Origin: Larix sibirica
Taxonomy: Eukaryota; Streptophyta; Pinopsida; Pinales; Pinaceae
DNA: 24,529 bases
Direction: 5' to 3'
Assembly (NCBI GenBank): GCA_004151065.3
Contig: NWUY0300015666.1
Span: 59,001-83,529 of the forward strand
A program made the position numbers and the translations under genes. The notes under the pieces are model-generated. The model saw nothing but the letters and a program-made list of their open reading frames with translations, was not told the DNA's origin and did no database searches. Shown piece after piece: positions 9,988 through 17,993 of the stretch (within the stretch, counting starts at the first letter, position 1; each line of letters begins with the position of its first letter).

Positions 9988-10202
9988 AGAGATTTAACAT
10001 TTTTACAGGAACATTTGAGCTTAGCCCACGAATAGAATCGCTTAATTTTCTCTGCACCTATGGGCCGTCAAGGTCGCTGCTGTGCTTCCCCAGGTTTCGG
10101 ATGTGATTTTACAGGAACCTGTTCTCTGGGATTTGAACCTAGATCATCGTCATAACAATTACTTCGAGTTCACCACTAAACCATAGACAGAGATTTAACA
10201 TT
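9988..10202 (-). mobile_element. tRNA-derived SINE with 14-bp target-site duplication
   Basis: Perfect 14-bp direct repeats AGAGATTTAACATT at 9988-10001 and 10189-10202 flank a 187-base insert. On the minus strand the insert begins with a tRNA-like head: A box TAGTGGTGAACTCG (plus coordinates 10165-10178) and B box GGTTCAAATCC (10129-10139), 39 bases apart. It ends in a short A run next to the second direct repeat. Length, promoter boxes and duplication together fit a SINE mobilised by LINE machinery. It is not a tRNA gene, because no acceptor stem closes. Confidence 0.82.
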
Positions 10203-10285
10203 ATACTTAAAAGCATTGTAGCATAATTCGGCTGTATTGGACTTTCTTGTACAAAAATTCAGAACAATTTGGAATTCGTCTAAAT

Positions 10286-10333
10286 ATTCGATGTAGGTGT
10301 ATTCGATGTAGGTGTATTCGATGATGTAGGTGC
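10286..10333 (+). repeat. 15-bp subterminal tandem repeat, three units
   Basis: ATTCGATGTAGGTGT at 10286-10300 and 10301-10315 is followed by an expanded third unit with an extra GAT. It lies inside the left end of the hAT-like element and may be a transposase-binding array. Confidence 0.8.
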
Positions 10334-10373
10334 AATACAAATACGGGTTCCTACTAGTGGGCAATTAAATTTT

Positions 10374-11136
10374 NNNNNNNNNNNNNNNNNNNNNNNNNNN
10401 NNNNNNNNNNNNNNNNNNNNNNNNNNNNNNNNNNNNNNNNNNNNNNNNNNNNNNNNNNNNNNNNNNNNNNNNNNNNNNNNNNNNNNNNNNNNNNNNNNNN
10501 NNNNNNNNNNNNNNNNNNNNNNNNNNNNNNNNNNNNNNNNNNNNNNNNNNNNNNNNNNNNNNNNNNNNNNNNNNNNNNNNNNNNNNNNNNNNNNNNNNNN
10601 NNNNNNNNNNNNNNNNNNNNNNNNNNNNNNNNNNNNNNNNNNNNNNNNNNNNNNNNNNNNNNNNNNNNNNNNNNNNNNNNNNNNNNNNNNNNNNNNNNNN
10701 NNNNNNNNNNNNNNNNNNNNNNNNNNNNNNNNNNNNNNNNNNNNNNNNNNNNNNNNNNNNNNNNNNNNNNNNNNNNNNNNNNNNNNNNNNNNNNNNNNNN
10801 NNNNNNNNNNNNNNNNNNNNNNNNNNNNNNNNNNNNNNNNNNNNNNNNNNNNNNNNNNNNNNNNNNNNNNNNNNNNNNNNNNNNNNNNNNNNNNNNNNNN
10901 NNNNNNNNNNNNNNNNNNNNNNNNNNNNNNNNNNNNNNNNNNNNNNNNNNNNNNNNNNNNNNNNNNNNNNNNNNNNNNNNNNNNNNNNNNNNNNNNNNNN
11001 NNNNNNNNNNNNNNNNNNNNNNNNNNNNNNNNNNNNNNNNNNNNNNNNNNNNNNNNNNNNNNNNNNNNNNNNNNNNNNNNNNNNNNNNNNNNNNNNNNNN
11101 NNNNNNNNNNNNNNNNNNNNNNNNNNNNNNNNNNNN
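10374..11136. other. Assembly gap (763 N)
   Basis: All bases are N. Any protein reading frame drawn through it is meaningless. Missing MDP1 exons or transposon interior could be here. Confidence 0.99.
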
Positions 11137-11348
11137 ATTTTTGTTTTTTAAATAGTAATTTGGTTGTAAGTAACATGTGTGAGATGTACATTTATGGCAT
11201 ATTCTTTTATTTTTTATTAAAGGTATCATATATAAGAAGTCTACTCCCGTATTTTATTTGTATTGAATTTTTTCGTTACGTATTTTTTCGGTATCGAATT
11301 GTATTTGTATCCGTATTCGTACTCGAATTATGCTACTATGGTTAAAAG

Positions 11349-12152
11349 TAAATGGATTAAGGGAATAGAGCTACAAGACCTATTGTGGAAAATTTATCTC
11401 TTGATGGTAAAAGTCTCGAGGTCTAGTAGCTGTCAGCATCATTATCATTCCTGTGCGTGAAAATCTCAAGATAGTGAAAACACTGCAAATTGTTCACAGC
11501 TATCAGTTTCGTAAATTTGTTAAAGAAGAGCTCAACATAGAAGTACTAGCCTTAGGTTCTATTAACATACTTGGCAGTCAGGATTCAACAAAAATCTAGC
11601 ACTAGATCATTGAGAAGAGCTTGCCAAAGATGCACTTGATCTACTCCAAGAGTAACAAGTATTCAGCAAAAATCTGTCTAAATTTGTTAAAGAAGAGCTC
11701 ATTAAACAAGCATTAGCCCTAAGTCTTATAAATACACTCTTGGAGAAGCAACAGCACATTCTGAATGATGCTCAAAATCTGCAAGAAGGCAATGTGACAC
11801 TGAAATACAACAGTCAAAATGCGGTGTTGGGTTGCACTTTCCGCATGGACAAGGAAAAATGTTGCAGACGATGCAGAAACATGAAGTATTTAAATTTTAG
11901 CAGAGGTACTTTTTGCATAATGTAACATCCAGATTTTGTTGAGTCTAATATACAATGAAGGCTTATGACTGATCCATTTGCAACCGCCAGCCTTCTTGTA
12001 TCAGAACAAATGGCCTTTTGCTATTCCAATTGCAATCCTTCCACCAATTGTATGGATGGTTGATAGCAATGTTGATGTTTGTAGCTTGGACAGTAACTTC
12101 CGCATAGGTTTAGTGTCAAACGTGCGTGAAGTTGTCCAAGTCAAATCTATTT
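11349..12152 (+). other. Unassigned region with two open stretches
   Basis: No known gene recognised. 11680-11925 reads open on the plus strand (KFVKEELIKQALALSLINTL, then EKQQHILNDAQNLQEGNV and a Cys/Arg-rich end). About 11967-12156 is open without an ATG (contains LYQNKWPFAIPIAILPPIVW). Neither has splice sites I can support or a family match. They could be decayed exons or transposon remnants. Confidence 0.35.
11513..11743 (+). repeat. Diverged direct repeat, about 62 bp, offset 167
   Basis: AAATTTGTTAAAGAAGAGCT starts at 11513 and again at 11680, and similarity continues to about 11574 and 11743. A second shared piece, ATTCA(A/G)CAAAAATCT, lies between them near 11583 and 11661. In the same frame both copies encode KFVKEEL followed by an LALxxxIN pattern. 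Confidence 0.75.
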
Positions 12153-12821
12153 TGTAATTCACTTTAGTAATAAAAAGTGAAAATCTTATATTTAGTTGTT
12201 GAGTCTAATAAAGTGTATTTTTAATACATTAGTGATATTTAAACTAATCTCAACCGTACATCTCACTGAAAGATTAGAGGTGCAGCTAAATTATAAAGGA
12301 GAGGCAAGGTAGAAGGTTGAGACAGTTTGGTCAGAAGGTGAAGAAACTCATATGAGAAGTGAAGTTAGAGCACTGGAGATGAGCTCGGTTCAGCAACCAG
12401 GCAGATTTCAGCGAGCAGGCAGCAGGTATAGCAGATCCATACAGCCATATGGATTCATATAGAATTCTGTACAGCCGTACAGAATAGGTTTGTATAGTCG
12501 TAGAACAGGGCAACAAGCAGTGGCTGAGTTTTCAGTTTTTGGTGGGCAGATTTATTCAGTAAGTGGGTGGATTTTGGTCAGTTTGAGTGTATCGTAAAGC
12601 TGCATGTTTTAGCAGCTGTGGAAGTTTCCTTGTAAGCTTGGATCTATTAATGAAACGCTGATTTGAAGGAGTAAATTGTGTGTTTTGTGTTTATGCTTTC
12701 GTTGTTCATTTTCCTACTATATGTGAGTTAATACTATGTGAAGAATTTACTTTCTGCAAATTAAAGTTTATTAATTTGAAAACATACGGATGGCATTCAC
12801 CTAGGGTTAGGACAATTTACA
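12153..12821 (+). mobile_element. Ty1/Copia 5' LTR
   Basis: The right end is fixed by the primer-binding site that follows at once, and the LTR ends TTTACA. The left end is placed at TGTAATTC (12153) because TGTAA and TTACA form inverted termini. An alternative start is TGTTGAGTC at 12197. Inside is a perfect 9-bp hairpin (ATTCTGTAC / GTACAGAAT at 12464-12485) and a possible polyadenylation region near 12650. No matching 3' LTR lies in the window. Confidence 0.65.
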
Positions 12822-12833
12822 TGGTGTTAGAGC
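12822..12833 (+). promoter_or_regulatory. Copia primer-binding site
   Basis: TGGTGTTAGAGC matches 10 of 12 bases of the usual Copia site TGGTATCAGAGC, complementary to the 3' end of initiator methionine tRNA. It abuts the LTR with no spacer. Confidence 0.75.
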
Positions 12834-12883
12834 AACTTTGATTCAGAAGATCAGAAGAGTAGGAGTTTGTTTGTAGATCAGAG

Positions 12884-13086
12884 ATGACATCAACTAGCCT
12901 CAATTTTGAGGACAAATTGGATGGTGCCTCGAATTTCCTATCATGGAAAGTCAAAGTAACTCTTCTATTAGAAGTGAATGACCTCTAGGATATTGTCAAG
13001 GATGTGGTAACCTCATCGATAGATTAGCAACTTTTGGCAGCTCACAAGAAGAAAGAAGTGAGAATCAAACGGATGATCATGGTGCT
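12884..13086 (+). pseudogene. Copia gag, 5' fragment
   Basis: The ATG at 12884 begins MTSTSLNFEDKLDGASNFLS, followed by WKVKVTLLLEVNDL-stop-DIV. That is the typical N-terminus of Copia gag (the K-L-D-G-x-x-N-F-x-x-W motif and an L-W-D-I-V motif whose Trp codon is now TAG). A second TAG follows in VTSSID-stop-QLL. The reading frame is cut at about 13087 by the GATAA repeat of an unrelated LINE 3' end. Gag normally forms the particle that packages the element RNA. Protease, integrase and RT are absent from the window. Confidence 0.78.
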
Positions 13087-13260
13087 ATAAGATAAGATAA
13101 GATAATGTTATTAATGCCCAACGAATGAACACAAAAGTAGTTCAATGGGACTAAAAGGATAAAATCAGTATAAGTACAATGTGGGAGTGCAAATGCAACT
13201 CCTACGAAAAGCTAGAACTAATATCTATGACAATTAAGGATTCTGGATTCTGCAGTCATC
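13087..13260 (-). mobile_element. LINE 3' end with TTATC-type tail, copy 1
   Basis: On the minus strand the sequence runs ...GGGCATTAATAACATTATC then repeats of TTATC (plus strand ATAAGATAAGATAAGATAA at 13087-13105). It resembles the segment at 16181-16500, which has the same CATTAATAA-ATTATC junction and the same tail unit. This looks like a 5'-truncated non-LTR element with a tandem-repeat tail instead of poly(A). Its 5' limit is approximate. It interrupts the Copia gag. Confidence 0.55.
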
Positions 13261-13407
13261 AATGTGAAAGAGAGGAGAACTTGACTACTTCCATCTGGTT
13301 ATATTTCATGATAACATCAATTTAAGGATGTACTATTTTTTTCCTGCACAGAAAGTCACCCAGAATACTTTAACTAATTCTCTATTTTTCTTCTTGAAAT
13401 GTTTTAG

Positions 13408-13602
13408 GAGGATATATCATATGTTTGGAAACTAGCATCAGGATGCATTGCTGGTGGTATTGTCGTTAAATATGGCAGCATCTTTCTTCCAGGCATTACA
13501 AGGCCAAATCTTGTCCAAGCTCTTTTAATGATCGGAATCCCTGTATTGACAAGCATCCAATTGCTACTAAGGGCGAGTGGCAAGCAGAAACCCCAATCCT
13601 GA
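13408..13602 (+). CDS. Terminal coding exon of a small membrane protein
   Basis: A polypyrimidine tract and TTTTAG acceptor (AG at 13406-13407) precede an open frame of 64 codons ending in TGA at 13600-13602. It begins EDISYVWKLASGCIAGGIVV, continues KYGSIFLPGITRPNLV and has a hydrophobic helix ALLMIGIPVLTSIQLLL before a short basic tail (RASGKQKPQS). The clean frame, acceptor and codon pattern favour a real exon. It resembles, from memory, a conserved family of short uncharacterised plant membrane proteins, but I cannot name it. Upstream exons were not found. It cannot be spliced in frame to the MDP1 exon: joining to the split TG codon hits a TAG within about ten codons. Confidence 0.65.
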   Translation, partial: EDISYVWKLASGCIAGGIVVKYGSIFLPGITRPNLVQALLMIGIPVLTSIQLLLRASGKQKPQS

Positions 13603-14590
13603 TGATCCTCTTTGGCAAAATATGGATGGGTACAATAGACGCCTGAACATTGAGGATTTCTTGTCTACTTCCATTGATCATTTCTTTTCTTTGTCCACTG
13701 TTGGAAAGATTCTCTCTATTGGCAGAAATATAATAATGTAATACTTTAAAGATCAGTGTGAATGGCTGCTGCACTTTTCTGCTCTGTTACCAGAAACTTG
13801 ACCAGGAGACCCAATTTTTCATTCCGTTCCCAGTCCAGTTCCTGTTCCCATTCCCATTAAAACATTACTAATCAATTTTATATTCATAATACACTAATCA
13901 ATTTCGTATGCATAATATTATGTTGTTTCACATTTCTTATCCCTCAAAATCCTCCAGCCCCGTTTCTTGTGTCATTCCTGTTTCCCGTTTCTGATAGCAT
14001 AGCCTTTCTATTATCTTATTGAAATATACTCGGGATGTGACTTTGTATTTATGAACGGTAAATTCATTATCTACCTTAGCTGTTCTGTTTTATATAAATG
14101 CTCCGTTTGAATTTGCACCAGCGTGATACCATATTGATGAACAATGAATTATTTGATCATATATTTATCCACTGTTCTTGCTACGTGCATGCTTTTAAGT
14201 TTTAAGTCCTTGCACTTGAGTACGAAATTAAACTTGTGTATTCCCTAGCCTCTTTAAGAATAAGGAGATGGATGACTGAAAAAATTGTTTATTATTTTGA
14301 AGAAAATTCCAGTAAGCACCAGACTTATTCCATAGCCTGAAATATAAGTTCAATCTATTCCTGACGAAGTCCAAGAGATGCAACAAAGGAAATACTAAAC
14401 ACAACACATTTGGCTTGTATTCCATTTATATGTTTATGGAATTATTAAAATATAAATCCTGGAAACAGGCTCAGCACAGATATGTAAATTTGGAATCCTG
14501 GGTGTGCACCATGTCAAATTGGTTGTACGTAACCATCCTGTCTCTTTTCGCATACTATCTGAATTAGCATTGAAGTACTCTGTTGTTAGT
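13603..14590 (+). other. Probable 3' untranslated region, then intergenic DNA
   Basis: The first 150-200 bases after the stop probably form the 3' untranslated region. An AATATAATAATG-type AT-rich stretch near 13728 could serve polyadenylation. Beyond it I see no gene. The open frame at 14425-14228 (minus) has no motif. Confidence 0.4.
13867..13918 (+). repeat. 26-bp tandem duplication
   Basis: ACTAATCAATTT starts at 13867 and at 13893, followed in both by TAT(T/G)CATAATA. Copies are 13867-13892 and 13893-13918, with a few differences. Confidence 0.8.
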
Positions 14591-14798
14591 TGGGTTGTGC
14601 TCTAGTGGTCAATTAGTAGAGGTTTACAGCAGCTAGCCCAGGTTCGATTTTGAATGCACTCCCTCCCAACAAAGGGTTCTACATGAGAATCACTAAAGCA
14701 ACATGCTTGAATAGTTGCAACCTTCTCTGGTCAACAAAAGGGGTTTACTTATCCCACCCTTCTGGAGACTCCTGCCAAAAAAACAAAACCATAAAAAA
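14591..14798 (+). mobile_element. tRNA-derived SINE
   Basis: A box TAGTGGTCAATTAG (14603-14616) and B box GGTTCGATTTT (14641-14651) are 38 bases apart. About 120 bases further on comes an A-rich tail (about 14776-14798). The head resembles that of the SINE at 9988-10202 (TAGTGGT.AA). No target-site duplication was found, so borders are approximate. Confidence 0.5.
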
Positions 14799-15145
14799 CT
14801 TTGTCAACCCAAGTTAACTTTATTGGTAAACAAACTTTCAAGTAAAACTCATATAACATGAAATAGAGCAAGATAATCAATAAACAAAAGAAAAGAGCAA
14901 TACATTTGCCGGTATTTTCATGAAATATATGAAAGTAAATGAAAATTAAGTGTAGCCTTTGGGACAAGCCAAAGACTGGTGTCTTACACAAACTTCTTTG
15001 CTTACACTAGGTATGATACTCATGGTATTTGCTTTCATATACTTGCCCATGGGTCGCTTCATAATATTTTATATCCCTCAACTAGTGATACTCAATTTGC
15101 AGTCATTGACATTTGCACATAATTCCAATTATCGTACTTGGTTAA
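14799..15145. other. No gene recognised
   Basis: AT-rich. Open frames on both strands (14991-14749 minus, 14959-15150 plus) are hydrophobic by composition only and show no family motif. Confidence 0.4.
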
Positions 15146-15654
15146 TGTAAGTCATTGTAGTCAAGTGGNATGTTATAAAAGAGTCTATGGAGAATTGTAT
15201 AGATACAACAGTTATAGGCGTGAGTCATATCTCTTATGTTGGACAAGAGTAAGTCATATCTCTTGTGTTGGTCAGTGATCACTGAGTGATCAGATCTAGG
15301 AGTGGGAGCCTCTCAGAGGCTTGGGAGTGAGTGATTCACTAAAGCTAGGATTTGTCTTTACTGCTGAGAGTTTGGGCACAGTGAGAGTCAAGAGTCTGAG
15401 ATCCGATGTGTCATATCCGAAAACTGAAATTGTAAGTGTTGTTTAACAAATTTGTAACAAAAGACAAATTGGTTGTTGGTTTTCTCCATTGGGGTTTCCA
15501 AGGTACATCTTGTGTTATGTTTTCTCTGTGATTTATTGTTTATCAATGTGTTGCCATTTGTAATTTCAGTCAAACTGAATTTATTAAAATTAATTGTTGG
15601 ATATAATAAATGATCAAAATTGCAACCGAGATTTGTTAAGCTGTTAATTTCACA
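15146..15654 (+). mobile_element. Copia-like LTR, solo or truncated
   Basis: The order of parts is LTR-like. A TATA-like GTTATAAAAGAG at about 15171 is followed by a leader dense in repeats. Then comes a stretch near 15475-15525 (TTTTCTCCATTGGGGTTTCC, then AAGGTACATCTTGTGTTATG) that is typical of the 3' part of plant Copia LTRs. It runs from TGTAAG to TTCACA. No primer-binding site or gag follows; a LINE fragment begins instead. Borders are approximate. One ambiguous base lies at 15169. Confidence 0.48.
15223..15321 (+). repeat. Cluster of direct and inverted repeats in the LTR-like segment
   Basis: AGTCATATCTCTT(A/G)TGTTGG occurs at 15223 and 15252. TCAGTGATCACTGA (15272-15285) is a perfect 14-bp palindrome. 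AGCCTCT-C-AGAGGCT (15307-15321) is a perfect 7-bp hairpin. Confidence 0.8.
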
Positions 15655-16172
15655 CATCTAGTTATCTCTAGAACCTTTAGGGATGAGGCCCAGAGGATCA
15701 CATCATCAACAAAAAGTAGAATGGAAATCAAAACTTAATGAACAAGGCACCCATCATCATCTCAAATATGCTCGTTAAGGAAAGACTCCAACTCATCAAT
15801 GTAAATCCCAAACAAGATGGAGGAGAAAGGGCAACCTTGCTTGACCCCAATTGTGCTCTTGATAAAATCTAACACCCCATGAGTTGAGCAAACACATCCA
15901 AGGAGAGACTCATAAGGCACATGATGGCAATTAGAAGGGTATCAAAAATGCCAATGTCTTTGAGCCTCTGGAATAGGATGTCCCATAAGACCAAGTTGAA
16001 AACTTTATGAAAGTCTACTAGACTTTTAAAGAGTGATGTCTTGCCTCAACAATGATGACTCGAAATGTAAGGATGTGATCAATGGTTCAATGCACAGGTC
16101 AGAAGCATGTTTGTCCTTTAGCTCTAAGGCATCTCCACTCGAAATCATCTAAAAGCCTCTAATGAAGGGCAC
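15655..16172 (-). pseudogene. Reverse-transcriptase fragment of a different LINE lineage
   Basis: On the minus strand, RT core motifs occur in order. LVDFHKVFNLVLWDILFQRL is motif A (VDF at 16018-16010). IGVKQGCPFSSILFGIYIDE is motif B. LLFVDDVILWASS is motif C, with the FVDD at 15713-15702. The G-V-K-Q-G-C-P-x-S wording with IYIDELE differs from the R-Q-x-D-P-L-S-P of the L1-type copy at 17-24 kb, so this belongs to another non-LTR clade. RTE-like is my guess. Stops and a frameshift between motifs A and B show it is dead. The fragment is flanked by an LTR-like segment on one side and a TTATC tail on the other. Confidence 0.75.
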
Positions 16173-16177
16173 TAGCA

Positions 16178-16500
16178 TAAGATAAGATAAGATAAGATAA
16201 TTTTATTAATGACCAGGTGTCCCACAAGACCAAGTTGACTCAAATAAAATAAAAAGGAAAAAATACAAGCAGAAAGACTGCCTCCAAAACATGTATATAA
16301 CCGTATCCAAGGCACGGTGATGAAGACTGAACATGAAGCTGATGAAGTCAATAACATCTGAGTCTAATAGTCGATGGCGATGGGGGCGAACTAGGCACTG
16401 GCTCGCTATTAGAGTCCTTTGGAACTCCCATGGTGTCCAACTGTATGATCCCGGGGGGGATCTAGGAGCGAGGGATACTCCTAACATCTGAGGTCGAAAG
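16178..16500 (-). mobile_element. LINE 3' end with TTATC tail, copy 2
   Basis: (GATAA)4 at 16181-16200 on the plus strand is (TTATC)4 on the minus strand, directly after CATTAATAAAATTATC. The 3' untranslated sequence upstream is T-rich and similar in layout to copy 1 at 13087-13260. No poly(A) is present. The 5' limit is not visible. An open frame at 16487-16206 (minus) has no recognised domain. Confidence 0.55.
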
Positions 16501-17094
16501 AAAGAAATCAGGATAGATCTCAGACTATTTTGTTGGGGCTGAGGAGGGATCTTGCGTGTGGGGGGCCTCCCTGTTTTGGATTTGTCGGGAACTGTTCCTC
16601 CTAATGCTCTGGGTGTGTGTGGATTGATGTGCTCAGCCCCTTCGGACCAGTCTCAAAGATGTCTGTCGGTCTCTTAGAGAGGAGGGTTGAGAGGAGATTC
16701 GAGGTCTCACCACTCTGCTGGGTTCACCGGACTTCAAGGATGAAATTCAAAATTCGACGCATTCCAACCAAAATCAAAGATTCGACCCTAATTCGTGGAG
16801 ATTTAACCATATCTTATGGAGGTTTTGACTTGTTGTTCATTGTTGTGATGGATTGGACGATGACTCCATGTCCATACCTGCGGGCCACGTTGCTGGTGAC
16901 GGGGTATGGCGACTCCAGAATCCATACGATTGCTAACTGTTGGGACTTGATGCGGAGATGGGCTATGTTGACTCCATAGAATTGTTAGATGATGTGACTT
17001 GGCGGCATTAGATGGTACGACCTGCGACTTAGCGGTTTGATATGTGCGAGCCATGGCGGGAGGGTATTAGCTTTCGTTCATATAGTTTTACAAG
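16501..17094. other. Unassigned GC-richer stretch
   Basis: Open frames exist on both strands (16617-16979 plus, 17054-16803 minus) but neither shows a known motif. Composition differs from the AT-rich DNA to the left. It may be the upstream part of the TTATC-tailed element or another repeat. No host gene is supported. Confidence 0.35.
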
Positions 17095-17104
17095 TTTTTT
17101 TTTT

Positions 17105-17411
17105 GTAAGTAAGCATCTAAACCTTCTATTAATAGTGTACAAAATGTTACAAAAAGTTGCAGGAATATTAAGGCTTTACGCCGCACTACAGCCCCTCCCA
17201 AGTTGGGAAAATAGGGCATGACAGTTCACCACAGCAGAAACAAGCAAAAGACTCAACCTTGTCCGGAAGACCTTCAAACCCACAAGAAATACAACAGGCT
17301 TACTATGCCGACATCTGAAAAGTATCTATTGCAAAAACCAAAATATATCAAGAAACGAAACAGAACAGGGGACTGTGCTTAAACAACCCGCGATATCCAT
17401 GGCTACTTGAA
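17105..17411 (-). other. 3' untranslated region of LINE-3
   Basis: About 307 bases between the ORF2 stop (17412-17414) and the poly(A) tail. No coding signal is seen. Confidence 0.65.
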
Positions 17412-17993
17412 TCAGCATGCCGAGGTTCCATTTGCGTTCCTGGTTGTCTGATTCCTTGCGTCCGGTGGGGTCAGAGTACTAAGCATATTCACTGCTTTTT
17501 CCAGAGTGCGCAGGCCGACCGAGCTTCGCTGATGATGGCATTTAATCTCTGCAATTGCTCCTCGAATCTCTTTCACTAACTGGTCCCGAGCCTGGATTTC
17601 ACGAGCGAGCAGAATACGCCCTACCCAGAAGGGATTGGCCACTATCAGTCTCCCCTGGTGAGATTCAAACTCCTGCTGGAGGGAGATTTCCTTGCGCGCT
17701 ATTTGCGCCTCGGTGGCGCCAGACGTCTCCACAAGGTACTGAGGTGCCCAATTAGAAGCCATAGGGTGAGCATCCTTAGGCTCATTCCTCCCTTGGTGTG
17801 AAGTCCCTTCCCCCATTTGGTGATTCCTCGCCCTAGTACTTTGCCGAGAGTCTCTGTGGCTGCGCATTCGCATAAGGGGTGAAATTATGCACAGGAAAAT
17901 AGTCCTTGACGTGAGAGAAATGCCACCTACAAACTGTAACCAATGGTTCTCGTATTGAAAAGACAAAGCATAACATCTCGCTAGGGAAGGCAA
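17412..17993 (-). other. C-terminal extension of LINE-3 ORF2 beyond RNase H
   Basis: An uninterrupted 193-codon stretch in the same frame as the RNase H domain. After a polar region rich in Arg, Ser, Gln and His it has a charged, heptad-like segment (EAQIARKEISLQQEFESHQ, then LLAREIQARDQLVKEIRGAI) that could form a coiled coil, and it ends TRNANGTSAC-stop. I recognise no family. Plant L1 ORF2 proteins usually end shortly after RNase H, so this is an accessory domain or the remains of a third reading frame. Confidence 0.6.

Larger units (their letters stand above)
10206..11348. mobile_element. hAT-type DNA transposon, probably non-autonomous
   Basis: Inverted termini of 17 bases with one mismatch: CATTGTAGCATAATTCG at 10214-10230, and at 11324-11340 the reverse complement of CATAGTAGCATAATTCG. 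They are directly flanked by 8-bp repeats CTTAAAAG (10206-10213) and GTTAAAAG (11341-11348), 7 of 8 identical. The 8-bp duplication and termini of the form C-A-n-n-G fit the hAT superfamily. Both ends are rich in ATTCG-type subterminal motifs, where hAT transposases usually bind. A run of 763 N occupies the middle, so coding content and true length are unknown. At about 1.1 kb as drawn it would be non-autonomous. Confidence 0.7.

Noticed and set aside
10129-10178. tRNA gene on the minus strand
   Set aside because: A and B boxes are present, but no acceptor stem pairs, and the 14-bp flanking duplication identifies it as a SINE.
10280-11229. Two minus-strand open frames of about 300 codons
   Set aside because: They are open only because they pass through the run of N. 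The real residues at either end show no family motif.
11937-12210. TGTTGAGTCTAATA present at about 11937 and 12197, as a possible LTR pair or insertion duplication
   Set aside because: Similarity stops after 14 bases and nothing recognisable lies between the copies. One such match is expected by chance in a window this size.
9432-13602. Splicing MDP1 exon 1 directly to the 13408 exon
   Set aside because: The phases do not match: completing the split TG codon from the 13408 exon reaches a TAG after about ten codons, and the downstream peptide is not HAD-like.
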